This document shows, piece by piece, positions 8,690 through 18,427 of a stretch of 56,651 nucleotides of DNA; position 1 is the first letter of the stretch; every line of letters begins with the position of its first letter. The notes beneath the pieces are model-generated. The model did not search any database and had not been told where the DNA came from. It worked only from the letters and a program-made list of their open reading frames with translations. Where the stretch lies: positions 1 through 56,651 of the forward strand of contig JAWOJB010000055.1 of assembly GCA_046484325.1 (NCBI GenBank). Reading direction: 5' to 3'. Position numbers and translations under genes: made by a program. The stretch comes from JAWOJB01 sp046484325 (GTDB taxonomy: Bacteria > Actinomycetota > Acidimicrobiia > Spongiisociales > ZC4RG35).

Positions 8690-8712
8690 GCCGGGGCCGG
8701 TACGATCCGCGA

Positions 8713-9207
8713 GTGTCGCTCGAGGTCGAACTGGGGTTTCCGGCGAGCCCGGACCGGGTGTTCCGCCTCTTCTCTGACCCCGAGGTCGTCACGGCCAAGT
8801 ACGAGTCGGCCGGAGCCACGGGCGTCACCCTCGACGAGTGCGGCCCCGATGGGACCGGGTTCCGGCTGACGACCACCCGCACCGTCGCGTCGCCCGTCCC
8901 CGCCTTCGCGGCCAAGCTGCTCCCTTCCCGCAACACGATCACCCAGACGGAGCGTTGGGGACCGGAGGTGGACGGAGCGCGGGCCGGGGAGTGGGAGGTC
9001 TCGGTTCATGGGGTCCCGATCCGCATGCGCGGGTCGATGTCGCTGACCGGCGACGACGGCTCGACCCGATATCGGGTGAGCGGCGAGGTCACGGTGGGTA
9101 TCCCCCTCATCGGACGGCGCCTGGCCGGTTTCGTCGTCGAGGACCTGGAGGCCAAGCTCGCCTCCGAGCACCGGTTTGGCACGGCCTGGCTGGGTGGGGC
9201 GAAGTGA
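8713..9207 (+). CDS. DUF2505 (SRPBCC-fold) protein
   Basis: 164 residues with the helix-grip START/SRPBCC pattern seen in the actinobacterial DUF2505 family. It opens LEVELGFPASPDRVFRLFSD, has a middle with TTTRTVASPVPAFAAKLLPS, and ends IPLIGRRLAGFVVEDLEAKL. Such folds bind hydrophobic ligands in a central cavity. The stop overlaps the GTG of the WS/DGAT gene (9204-9207), so the two are translationally coupled; a lipid-related role is a reasonable inference from that coupling but is not shown. Confidence 0.68.
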   Translation: MSLEVELGFPASPDRVFRLFSDPEVVTAKYESAGATGVTLDECGPDGTGFRLTTTRTVASPVPAFAAKLLPSRNTITQTERWGPEVDGARAGEWEVSVHGVPIRMRGSMSLTGDDGSTRYRVSGEVTVGIPLIGRRLAGFVVEDLEAKLASEHRFGTAWLGGAK

Positions 9208-10529
9208 CCCGTGAGCGCTTCACCGGGGCGGATGCAGCATGGCTGCGGATGGAACGGCCGCACAGCCCGATGGTGATCGTCGGCTTCTTCGAGCTCGACC
9301 GTCCTATCGATGTCGACACGGTCCGGTCGATCATCGAGGAGCGCCTCCTCGTGTACGAGAGGTTTCGACAGCGGGTGGAGGAGAACGGCCGCGGCCGCCC
9401 GTGGTGGGTCGAGGACGAGCAGTTCGACATCGCCCACCACGTTTTCCGGGCGAGGATCGTCGAGCCGGTGGGTCCTCGCGCCTTCAACACCTACGTCGAT
9501 CACCTCGCCAGTGCGTCCTTCCTGGGAGATCGGCCGATGTGGGAAATGCACGTCGTCGAGCGCCTCGGCCGGGGGTCGGCGATCGTCGCCAAGCTCCATC
9601 ACAGCATCGCCGATGGGATCGCCCTCATGCAGGTGCTCCTCTCGATCTGTGACGACGTGGAGCCCACCGCCCGGGAGCATCGCCGTCGCCACCGATGGGG
9701 ACGGGTGGGCGCCGGCGTGGAAGTGATCGGCCGTGAAGCATGGCAGGTGGCCCGACGGCCTCGCCGCCTCGCCGAGCTCGCGGGCGAGGCGATCGGGTTC
9801 GCCGGCGCCACCGCCCGCCTGGCACTCCTCCCGCCCGATCCCCGGACGTCGCTGAAGAGCCCATTGTCGGGTGTCAAGCGCACATCGTGGTCCGAGCCGA
9901 TCCCGCTCGACCGGCTCCGCGACATCGGGCGCCCGCTGCGGGCGACGGTGAACGACGTGATGCTCACGGCGATGAGCGGGGCCCTGAGAGATCACCTGCT
10001 GGAGCAGGGCGAGCGCCTCCACCGGGACGTGCGGGCGATGGTGCCGTTCAACCTGCGGCCCCCGGAAGTCGGCCGGCCGCTCGGCAACCGGTTCGGGCTG
10101 GTGCTTCCGGCTCTGCCGGTGGGGCTCGACGATCCGATCGCCCGCCTCCACCGGGTCCAGGAGCGGATGGCACAGATCAAGGACACGCCGGAAGCCTCGG
10201 CGGCGTTCTCGATCCTCACCGTGATGGGCCTGAGCGGGTGGGCGGTCGAGTCGCTCCTCGTCAGGTTCTTCGGCACGAAATCGAGCGCCGTGATGACCAA
10301 CGTGCCGGGTCCGTCCGAGCGGCTCCGCTTCGCCGGTCGGCGGGTGGAGCGGATCATGTTCTGGGTGCCACAAGCCGGCGGCATCGGGCTGGGCGTCAGC
10401 CTGCTCAGCTACGCCGGGTCGGTGACGGTCGGGATCCTGGGGGACACCGCCCTTCTCGAGGACCCGACCGAGCTGGTCGCGCGGTTCTACGACGAGCTCG
10501 ACGTGCTCGGGGCGCTGGTCGCCGGCTGA
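9204..10529 (+). CDS. Wax ester synthase / diacylglycerol acyltransferase (WS/DGAT) family
   Basis: 441 residues. The catalytic motif HHSIADG (His 132, His 133, Asp 137; HHxxxDG form) is intact. Other family blocks are the start GADAAWLRMERPHSPM, VNDVMLTAMSGALRDHL, VPFNLRPPEVGRPLGNRFG, MTNVPGPSERLRFAG and QAGGIGLGVSLLSYAG. These enzymes transfer acyl groups from acyl-CoA to long-chain alcohols or diacylglycerol at the membrane or lipid-body surface, making storage wax esters or triacylglycerol. The window's beta-oxidation genes (22.0-26.7 kb) would serve the reverse direction. Confidence 0.88.
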   Translation: MTRERFTGADAAWLRMERPHSPMVIVGFFELDRPIDVDTVRSIIEERLLVYERFRQRVEENGRGRPWWVEDEQFDIAHHVFRARIVEPVGPRAFNTYVDHLASASFLGDRPMWEMHVVERLGRGSAIVAKLHHSIADGIALMQVLLSICDDVEPTAREHRRRHRWGRVGAGVEVIGREAWQVARRPRRLAELAGEAIGFAGATARLALLPPDPRTSLKSPLSGVKRTSWSEPIPLDRLRDIGRPLRATVNDVMLTAMSGALRDHLLEQGERLHRDVRAMVPFNLRPPEVGRPLGNRFGLVLPALPVGLDDPIARLHRVQERMAQIKDTPEASAAFSILTVMGLSGWAVESLLVRFFGTKSSAVMTNVPGPSERLRFAGRRVERIMFWVPQAGGIGLGVSLLSYAGSVTVGILGDTALLEDPTELVARFYDELDVLGALVAG

Positions 10530-10850
10530 GCCCTGCGCCCACCACCCGAAATACCGGATCCGGGGGCTTCGCCGCCGTACTCTCCCGCGCCATGCAGTGG
10601 CTGCGACGGATGCTGGTGGTGCTTTTCGGGATGGAGCCCCGGACGCCGGTCGGGTCGTCGTCGGCCCCGCGGAGGGGCGTCACGTTCACCCCCGGGCCCT
10701 GATCCCACCTCCGGTCCGTCGTCAGGCTCGCCGCCCCGCGTGTGACTAGCCCGACCGGGGACGTCGGCGATGAGCCTCGGGGATGCACCGTCTCCGGTCG
10801 ATCTGTGGAGTGACTCGTACCGATCACGACCCAGGCGACCGGAGACGTCG
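10530..10850. other. Stretch without a confident gene
   Basis: About 320 bases between the WS/DGAT stop and a small ORF. A 36-codon frame at 10592-10702 (MQWLRRMLVVLFGMEP...) has a hydrophobic start but no ribosome binding site, so I do not call it. The only clear structure is the inverted repeat at 10789-10847, listed separately. No tRNA or convincing terminator seen. Confidence 0.5.
10789..10847. repeat. 12-bp perfect inverted repeat before a small ORF
   Basis: CGTCTCCGGTCG at 10789-10800 and its exact reverse complement CGACCGGAGACG at 10836-10847 are separated by 35 bases. The right arm contains GGAG, the only ribosome-binding-like sequence before the ATG at 10851. If transcribed, the stem would hide that site. 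It could instead be a spaced operator. Confidence 0.55.
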
Positions 10851-11060
10851 ATGCAATGCCGGGAGTGTCGCCAACGTGCGACCCACCTCGTGCCGTCCGG
10901 CGTGGTGTGCGGACGGCACGCCATCGAGGCCTTCGCCGATCAGGATCCCCGCACCGGGCCAGTTTGGGCGCCGGTAGCCCTCACCGAGCCCGGCCTCGGT
11001 CAGCCGATCGGCCGGCCCGCCTTCACGACGACAGCGACGAGAGCCGAGTCGGGTCGGTAG
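10851..11060 (+). CDS. Small hypothetical protein with N-terminal cysteines
   Basis: 69 codons beginning MQCRECRQRATHLVPSGVVCGRHAIEAF. The C-x2-C pair plus the later C-x2-H is a plausible small zinc-binding knuckle; the C-terminal half looks unstructured. GGAG lies 6 bases before the ATG, inside an inverted repeat arm. It overlaps the 3' end of hutI on the other strand by about 60 bases, which argues for caution: the real protein may be shorter, or this may be chance coding in GC-rich DNA. Confidence 0.38.
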   Translation: MQCRECRQRATHLVPSGVVCGRHAIEAFADQDPRTGPVWAPVALTEPGLGQPIGRPAFTTTATRAESGR

Positions 11061-12198
11061 GCGAGGTGGGCGGGACCGGGGGCGTCGAGGACGACGAGGT
11101 CCGCCTTGGCTCCGGGTGACAGTGTGCCTGCGTCGGGGATGCCGAGAGCGAGCGCCCCGCCCCGGGTGGCGGCCCAGGTCGATTGCTCGACGGTGAGCCC
11201 CAACAGCGAGCACCCGAGCGCCACGACCAGCGGCATGGTCTCGAGATAGGACGAGCCCGGGTTGCAGTCGGTGGCCAGGGCCACGGTCACGCCGGCCTCC
11301 CACAGCATCCGCGCGGGTGGGGGAGGGGTGCGGAGCTGGAGGCTGACCCCGGGGAGGAGCACGGCAGCCACCCCGGCCCGGGCCAGGGCCTCGGCGTCGG
11401 CCTCGGTGGCGTGGTCGAGGTGGTCGACCGATCGCACCCCGAGCTCTGCTCCGAGCCCGGCGGCGCCGGTCCGGGCCAGCTGCTCGGCATGGAGGCGAAG
11501 ATCGAGCCCCAGCCGGCGCCCGGCACCGAGGATCCGGCGGGTCTCGTCGAGGTCGAAGGCACCTCGGTCGCAGAACACGTCGCAGGCGGCGGCGTGCGGG
11601 GCACAGGCGGGCAGGATCGAGTCCACGATCTCGTCGACGTATGCCTCCCGGTCGGCCAGCCGGTCGGAGGGGATGGTGTGGGCGAGGAACGTCGGGACGA
11701 CGTCGATCCCGGTCTCGGTGGCGAGCCGTCCGGCGACCCGCAACAGGCGGAGCTCGGTCTCGAGGTCGAGGCCGTACCCCGACTTGACCTCCACGGTGGT
11801 GGTGCCGTTCGCCAGCATGCGCCGAGCGCGGGCGGTGGCCCCCGCCAAGAGTTGGTCCTCGGATGCCTCCCTCGTCGCCTGCACCGTCGAGAGGATGCCG
11901 CCGCCTGCGGCGAGCAGCTCCTCGTATGACGCCCCTCGGAGTCGCGCCTGGAACTCCCCGGCCCGGTCACCGGCGAAGACGACGTGGGTGTGGGCGTCGA
12001 CGAACCCCGGGAGCACGCATCCACCGGCGGCATCCAGCACCTCGCCACCGGTGTCGGGGGCCTCCTCGGCCGGGCCTGCGAACACGACCCTGCCATCCCG
12101 GATCACGACGGCGGCATCCGCCACGGTGCCAAGCAGGCCGGTGCCGAGCTCGGGCCGGTTCGTGACGAGGAGCCCGATCCCCCGGATGGACAGGTCGT

Positions 12199-12202
<4 letters not shown>
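11000..12202 (-). CDS. hutI: Imidazolonepropionase HutI
   Basis: 400-residue amidohydrolase that opens the imidazolone ring of 4-imidazolone-5-propionate to give N-formimino-L-glutamate, third step of histidine degradation. Family features: GCVLPGFVDAHTHVVFAGDR with the metal-binding H-x-H, LAAGGGILSTVQATREAS, TTTVEVKSGYGLD, RLHAEQLARTG, SVDHLDHATE, and the metal aspartate in ALATDCNPGSS. The GTG at 12202 overlaps the hutU stop (GTGA), so the two are coupled. Length is normal for the family. Confidence 0.94.
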
Positions 12203-13857
<1,655 letters not shown>

Positions 13858-13923
13858 GTGCATCACCTCCGTCGACGTTCCCACGGTATCGCCCCGGGCA
13901 CGGGGCGCGTGACGCTGGACGCG

Positions 13924-14847
13924 TCACGGGGCCGGGGGAGACCCCCGGTTCCGCTCGGAGAACCCGGCGACCGCCGAGAGGAGTGCGGTCGCATATGCGT
14001 CCACCGTCACACCGGCCGGGTCTCGGGCCGGGTCGACCTCGACGAAGTCAATCGCGGTCACCGCCCGGCGGGCGCCACATCGGCGGACGGCGAGGGCGAG
14101 TTGGCGGACGCCCATCCCTCCGGGTCTGGCACCGGGGCAACCCGGTGCGACGGCGGAGTCGAGCACGTCGAGGTCGACGTCGACGTAGATGTGCTCACAC
14201 CGGCGCTCGAGCTCGTCCAGTGCCACTGCCACCACATCGTCGATTCCCCACGTCTCCACATCGGACATCGTGTGGATCGTGATCCCGGCGTCCTCACACC
14301 AGCGCCGGTAGGGGAGCGAGTTGGCGAACGAGTGGATCCCGATCTGGCTGACATGGGCGCCGGGGAGGCCGTCCTCCTCGATGAGGCCGCGCACGTGGGT
14401 GGCGTTCGTGGGTCCCCGGTCGAGGGTCCGGACATCGTGATGCGCATCGAAGGTGAGGAGACCGATTCGCGAGAGATCCCCGCCCCCGGTGGCCCGCACG
14501 AGTGGGCGGGTGATGGCGTTGTCGCCACCGAGGTAGAGAGCGAGTGCGGCCGGCTCGGGTCCGACGGCAGCTTCGACCGCGGCGGGCATCGCCCACATGT
14601 CGAGATGGTCGACCGCCAGATCACCCCGGTCGGCGATCCGCACGGGGTCGAGGTCGATGTCCCACTCGCCGTGGAAGGTCGAAAATCGCGACAGGGCTGA
14701 CCGGACCGCGGCGGGGGCGGCGGCGGCGGCCGAAGGGGTGAGGGAGGCCGAGGACGTGGGGACCCCGACCACGAGCACATCGGGCTCCGGATGGCCTCGG
14801 GCCAGCCAGCGGTCGGCCCGAGGCCAGGAGGGGTCCTCGATCGCCAC
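13924..14847 (-). CDS. hutG: Formimidoylglutamase (arginase/agmatinase family)
   Basis: About 307 residues of the ureohydrolase family. Manganese-binding motifs are all visible: YLGGDNAITRP, LLTFDAHHDVRTLD and YVDVDLDVLDSAVAPG, then TAIDFVEVDPARD. Beside hutU and hutI it is best read as HutG, which hydrolyses N-formimino-L-glutamate to glutamate and formamide. GTG 14847 is chosen because upstream residues in the same frame are not family-like and run through the regulatory palindrome. It is the first gene of the hutG-hutU-hutI run; about 66 bases separate it from hutU. Confidence 0.88.
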   Translation of the reverse strand: MAIEDPSWPRADRWLARGHPEPDVLVVGVPTSSASLTPSAAAAAPAAVRSALSRFSTFHGEWDIDLDPVRIADRGDLAVDHLDMWAMPAAVEAAVGPEPAALALYLGGDNAITRPLVRATGGGDLSRIGLLTFDAHHDVRTLDRGPTNATHVRGLIEEDGLPGAHVSQIGIHSFANSLPYRRWCEDAGITIHTMSDVETWGIDDVVAVALDELERRCEHIYVDVDLDVLDSAVAPGCPGARPGGMGVRQLALAVRRCGARRAVTAIDFVEVDPARDPAGVTVDAYATALLSAVAGFSERNRGSPPAP

Positions 14848-14901
14848 GCCGCCGAGGCTACCGGCCGCCGAGGCCGGCGCGAAGCCTACTTTCAGAGATT
14901 C

Positions 14902-14930
14902 TTGATATTCAGATGGTATGAACGTAGAGT
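14902..14930 (+). promoter_or_regulatory. Candidate promoter for the ArsR-like regulator
   Basis: TTGATA (14902-14907) and TAGAGT (14925-14930) are 17 bases apart, in a local AT-rich island in otherwise GC-rich DNA. TTCAGA occurs directly repeated at 14891, 14908 and 14945, overlapping and following it. Motif-based only. Confidence 0.4.
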
Positions 14931-14938
14931 CACGCCTC

Positions 14939-14965
14939 TTCTCATTCAGAGCCGCTGAATGAGAA
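14939..14965. promoter_or_regulatory. Perfect palindrome, probable operator
   Basis: TTCTCATTCAG (14939-14949), five-base centre AGCCG, then CTGAATGAGAA (14955-14965): an 11-bp perfect inverted repeat. It lies between the divergent hutG and the regulator gene pair, just after the candidate promoter and 3 bases before the GGAGGAG of the small ORF at 14980. There is no T-run, so a terminator is unlikely. It is a natural binding site for the dimeric ArsR-like protein encoded next door. Confidence 0.6.
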
Positions 14966-14979
14966 CCGGAGGAGTGGTC

Positions 14980-15084
14980 ATGACCAACGTGTTGCTCGCC
15001 CGGGATCTCCACGACGCAGGGGTGCGGGAGCGACGGCCGCTCGAGCGCTGGGAGCCCCGCACGAGCCGGCGGAGGGCGCGATGA
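14980..15084 (+). CDS. 34-residue ORF coupled to the ArsR-like regulator
   Basis: Starts at ATG 14980 behind a strong GGAGGAG (14968-14974, five-base spacing) and stops at 15082-15084, overlapping the ATG of the next gene (ATGA). Protein: MTNVLLARDLHDAGVRERRP, then a basic tail ending in RRRAR. No family recognised. The strong ribosome site and overlap suggest it is translated, possibly as a leader that couples translation to the regulator, or as a small basic protein. Too short for composition tests. Confidence 0.5.
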   Translation: MTNVLLARDLHDAGVRERRPLERWEPRTSRRRAR

Positions 15085-15656
15085 CCCCCGACCCTGCCGA
15101 GGTCTACGAGATCGAGGATGTCGAGACGTTCGAGATGCTCGCGGATCCCACCCGGATGGAGATCCTCGAGCGCCTCTTCGAGCCGGCCTCCGTGGGCGAG
15201 GTCGCCGACGACATGGGGGTGCCGCGGACCCGCCTGTACCACCACGTGAACCTGCTCGAGGACGCCGGGATGATCCGGGTGGTCGACACCCGCCGGCGGG
15301 GGGCGATGGAGGAGAAGATCTATCGGGTGACCGCCCTCTCGTTCCGTCCCTCGCGGGCCTTCCTGGCCGGGGCCCAGCCGCGGGCGGCGGCGGCGGCGGT
15401 GGTCGACTCGCTCTTCGCCGTCACCCGGGCCGACGTCGTCCGGTCGTTCGACCGGGGAGTGGCGAGCTTCGACCAGACCGGTGAGCGCCGGTCCTTGATG
15501 ATGACCCGCTCGCTGCAGCGCCTTACCGACGAGCGCCGGGACGCCCTGGTGCGGGAACTCGAGGAGGTGCTCGCACGATACGACGACGACGACCCGGATG
15601 GCCGGCCCGTGGGTGTGGTCGCCCTCGTCTACCCGAGCTCGCGGCGTCTCCCGTGA
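15081..15656 (+). CDS. ArsR-like winged-helix transcriptional regulator
   Basis: 191 residues. The N-terminal winged helix is clear: FEMLADPTRMEILERLFEPA, then the recognition region VGEVADDMGVPRTRLYHHVN, LLEDAGMIRVVDTRRRGAM and the wing EEKIYRVTALSF. The C-terminal ~100 residues form an alanine/arginine-rich helical effector or dimerisation part with no obvious metal-binding cysteines. GGAGGG precedes ATG 15081. It is divergent from hutG and coupled to an MFS transporter gene (stop overlaps its GTG), so it may control that transporter, hut, or itself through the 14939 palindrome. Confidence 0.82.
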   Translation: MTPDPAEVYEIEDVETFEMLADPTRMEILERLFEPASVGEVADDMGVPRTRLYHHVNLLEDAGMIRVVDTRRRGAMEEKIYRVTALSFRPSRAFLAGAQPRAAAAAVVDSLFAVTRADVVRSFDRGVASFDQTGERRSLMMTRSLQRLTDERRDALVRELEEVLARYDDDDPDGRPVGVVALVYPSSRRLP

Positions 15657-16864
15657 AAGACCTCCTCCGTCTCCGCGACTTTCGCCTGCTCTGGATGGGC
15701 CAGGTCACGTCGAACTTCGGCGATGCCCTCACCAATCTCGCCCTGCTCATCACCGCCCAGCGCCTCACCGGCTCGGTGGCCGCGGTGGCCTCGACGGCTA
15801 TTGCGGTGGCGCTCCCGCAACTCCTGTTCGGTCCCGTGGCGGGTGTGTACATCGACCGTTGGAATCGGAAGGTCGTGATGATCGCCTCGGACCTGGTCCG
15901 GGGTGTGCTCGTCCTGGGCTTCGTCGTCATCGACGACCCCGACCAGTTGTGGCTGCTCTACGGGCTCGCCTTCCTGCAGGCGACGGTCGGGACCTTCTTC
16001 AACCCGGCCAAGAGCGCCTTCGTACCGGTCATCGTCGGCGAGGAGCGACTCCTCGCCGCCAACTCCGTGGGTGAGACCTCCCGGGTGGTCGCCATGCTGG
16101 CCGGTACGGCTTTCGCCGGGCTGATGGCCGGGCTCGGCGACCTCCTCCGGGTCGTCTTCGTCGTCGATGGTCTCACCTTCGTGGCCTCGGGGCTCCTCGA
16201 GATGCGCATCGCCGCCGACGGCCGGCCGGAGGGAGCGCCCTCCCACCGGCGAGTGGTGGCGGACCTCGGAGCTGGGCTCCGATTCGTCGCATCGTCCAGG
16301 ACCCTGGTCGGGGTGGTCGTCGGGGGTGCGGTCCTCATGTTCGGGCTCGGGGCGGTCAACGTGCTCCTCGTCCCGTTCGTGGTCGACGAGCTCGCGCTGT
16401 CCGAGGCGTGGTTTGGTGTGCTCGAAGGCGCTCAGGTCACCTCGATGGTGATTGCGGGCGGCCTCATGGTCATGCTGGCCCGGCGGCTGCGTCCGACCAC
16501 CATCGTGACCGTCGCCCTGGCGGGTGTCGGCGTGGTGGTGGCGGCGGTCGCTCTCGTGGCCGGCCCCTGGCAGCTCGTGCTGGCGCTCTTCGCGGCCGGG
16601 TGGTTCGTCACCCCGCTCCAGGCTTCGGTGTCGACCCTCGTTCAGTCGGAGGTCGCCGGGGAGATGCGAGGGAGGGTCGGATCGTTGCTCGGCACGGTGC
16701 TGACGTCGGCGAACGTCGCCTCGATGGCGGCCGCCGGGGCGGCAGCTTCGCTGCTGGGGATACGCGGGGTGTTCGTGGCTGCCGGCGCCGTTGCCGTGCT
16801 GGCCGCTCTGCTCACGGCCGTCCTGTTCCGGGAGGTGCCTCTCCCGGCGGTCGCTCGTCCTTGA
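15653..16864 (+). CDS. MFS transporter (drug-efflux-like)
   Basis: 403 residues with about 12 hydrophobic segments. N-terminal FRLLWMGQVTSNFGDALTNL and the loop GPVAGVYIDRWNRKVVMIAS, with DRWNRK in the position of the MFS cytoplasmic signature after TM2, are typical of MFS transporters of the enterobactin/macrolide exporter type. FFNPAKSAFVPVIVGEERLL is a further family block. Inner-membrane proton-driven export is the usual role. The GTG start overlaps the regulator stop, making a regulator-transporter pair. The 3' end overlaps gpsA (convergent) by 53 bases. Cargo unknown. Confidence 0.85.
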   Translation: MKDLLRLRDFRLLWMGQVTSNFGDALTNLALLITAQRLTGSVAAVASTAIAVALPQLLFGPVAGVYIDRWNRKVVMIASDLVRGVLVLGFVVIDDPDQLWLLYGLAFLQATVGTFFNPAKSAFVPVIVGEERLLAANSVGETSRVVAMLAGTAFAGLMAGLGDLLRVVFVVDGLTFVASGLLEMRIAADGRPEGAPSHRRVVADLGAGLRFVASSRTLVGVVVGGAVLMFGLGAVNVLLVPFVVDELALSEAWFGVLEGAQVTSMVIAGGLMVMLARRLRPTTIVTVALAGVGVVVAAVALVAGPWQLVLALFAAGWFVTPLQASVSTLVQSEVAGEMRGRVGSLLGTVLTSANVASMAAAGAAASLLGIRGVFVAAGAVAVLAALLTAVLFREVPLPAVARP

Positions 16865-17864
16865 GGTCGCGACCCATGAGGTCGATGACACCCTGACGGG
16901 GATCCTTTCCCTCGTAGAGCGTCCGGTACACCTGAGCGGTGATGGGCATCTCGACCCCCAACCGGAGGGTGAGCTGGTGCGCCGCCACAGAGGTCTTGGC
17001 CCCTTCGGCCACCTCCCTGGTCGATGCGATGATCTCCTCGAGGGTGCGTCCCTTGCCGATCTCGATGCCGAGGCTCCGGTTGCGGGACAGCGCACCGGTG
17101 CACGTGAGGACCAGGTCCCCGATCCCCGACAGCCCTGCGAAGGTCATCGGGTTCCCGCCGAGGGCCACGCCGAGTCGAGCGAGCTCGGCGAGGCCGCGCG
17201 TGACGATCGCCGCCCTGGTGTTGGTGCCGAAGCCAAGGCCGTCGGCGATCCCGGCCGCGATCGCGATCACGTTCTTCAGCGCGCCACCCAGTTCGACGCT
17301 CACCACGTCGTCGGTGGAGTAGACCCTGAAGGACTCGCTCGAGAAGAGGTCCCTGACCTGGCGGGCGCTCCCGGCGTCGGAGCTGGCGGCCACCACCGCA
17401 GTGGGATGCCGGGCCGCTACCTCCCGGGCGAAGGAGGGGCCGGACAGGGCGACCACGTGCTCGGTGAGCCGTCCCGGCATCACCTCCTGCAGCACTCCGC
17501 TGGGGAGGAGACCGGTGTCGACCTCGATTCCCTTCGAGAGCGAGACGAACAGGCCGACATCCGGGGGGTCGCCTCGCAGCCGGCCGAAGACCTCGCGGAT
17601 GTGCTGGGTGGGCACCGCGCTCACCAACACGTCGGCGCCCTCGACGGCCGCGGGCAGGTCGTCGTGAGCCACGAGCAGGGGGTCCAACTCGACCCCCTGC
17701 AGGAAGAGCGGGTTCTCGTGTCGGGTGTTGATGCCCTCCACCACCTCGGGCTCGAGCGCCCAGATCGCGGTGGGGATGCCCTGGAGGACGAGGTGGTTGG
17801 CCATGGCCGTTCCCCACGACCCGGCTCCGATCATGGCCACCGCACCCCGTTCCCGACCCATCAT
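16812..17864 (-). CDS. gpsA: NAD(P)-dependent glycerol-3-phosphate dehydrogenase
   Basis: 350 residues. The Rossmann start is VAMIGAGSWGTAMANHL; other GpsA signatures are VSAVPTQHIREVF, FVSLSKGIEV, LSGPSFAREVA, the catalytic-lysine segment VELGGALKNVIAIAAGIADG, and GLSGIGDLVLTCTGALSRNR. It reduces dihydroxyacetone phosphate to sn-glycerol-3-phosphate, the phospholipid backbone. Start ATG 17864 (a second ATG follows immediately). The cytoplasmic enzyme stands alone, divergent from the copper operon. The C-terminal ~15 residues (PPGEAPPGTGRP) are a non-conserved tail overlapping the MFS gene. Confidence 0.93.
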   Translation of the reverse strand: MMGRERGAVAMIGAGSWGTAMANHLVLQGIPTAIWALEPEVVEGINTRHENPLFLQGVELDPLLVAHDDLPAAVEGADVLVSAVPTQHIREVFGRLRGDPPDVGLFVSLSKGIEVDTGLLPSGVLQEVMPGRLTEHVVALSGPSFAREVAARHPTAVVAASSDAGSARQVRDLFSSESFRVYSTDDVVSVELGGALKNVIAIAAGIADGLGFGTNTRAAIVTRGLAELARLGVALGGNPMTFAGLSGIGDLVLTCTGALSRNRSLGIEIGKGRTLEEIIASTREVAEGAKTSVAAHQLTLRLGVEMPITAQVYRTLYEGKDPRQGVIDLMGRDLKDERPPGEAPPGTGRP

Positions 17865-17968
17865 CCGAGGGTACCGTCACCGGCTCCGGCCGGCGCGTAG
17901 AAGCCGAGCTACCGAGCCTTTCCACGCGTGAGGTGGGGTTCTCCCGGGGCCCTTCTACCATCCTCGTC

Positions 17969-18427
17969 ATGTGGTCGAGACCAGCTCGGGCGGCGATCGC
18001 GATCCTGGTCGGGACGGCCTCGGCCTGCTCGGCTGCAGCCGGTATCACGGTGACCGAAGCCCGCACCCCGGTCCCGCCGACCGACCGGGTCGCCGCCGTG
18101 TACCTCACGATCACGAACGGCGGTGCCCAGGACGACGTGTTGACCGGTGTGACATCGGATGTGGCCGAGGCCGTCGAGTTGCACGAGACCGTCATCTCGG
18201 ACGGGACCGCCGGGATGCGTCCGGTCGAGGCGCTCGACATTCCGGCCGGCGCCTCGCTCGTCCTCGAGCCGGGCGGCCTGCACATCATGTTGATCGGGCT
18301 CGAGCGGGCGCTCGAGGAAGGCGACGACTTCGTGGTGACGCTCGAGTTCGCCCGGAGCGGCCCGGTCGACGTCACGGTCGAGGTCATCGCCGCCGGAGAG
18401 GGCCCCGATGGCGGGGGTCACGGGTGA
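17969..18427 (+). CDS. PCuAC-type periplasmic copper chaperone lipoprotein
   Basis: 152 residues. The N-terminal hydrophobic segment AAIAILVGTASACSAAAG with a cysteine suggests a lipoprotein or signal peptide. The copper motif is visible as His in LHETVISDGTAGMRPV with a downstream Met, then GGLHIMLIGL (H-x-M), matching the H-x(n)-M-x(n)-H-x-M pattern of PCuAC/DUF461. The C-terminus is Gly/His-rich. These proteins deliver Cu(I) to the CuA or CuB site of cytochrome oxidase. Its stop overlaps the Sco1 gene start (GTGA, 18424-18427). Confidence 0.85.
   Translation: MWSRPARAAIAILVGTASACSAAAGITVTEARTPVPPTDRVAAVYLTITNGGAQDDVLTGVTSDVAEAVELHETVISDGTAGMRPVEALDIPAGASLVLEPGGLHIMLIGLERALEEGDDFVVTLEFARSGPVDVTVEVIAAGEGPDGGGHG

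Noticed and set aside
10592..10702. 36-codon hydrophobic ORF
   Set aside because: No ribosome binding site, no overlap or coupling with neighbours, and no recognised family.
14939..14965. Palindrome as a transcription terminator
   Set aside because: It lies between divergent starts, has no T-run, and is followed directly by a ribosome site.
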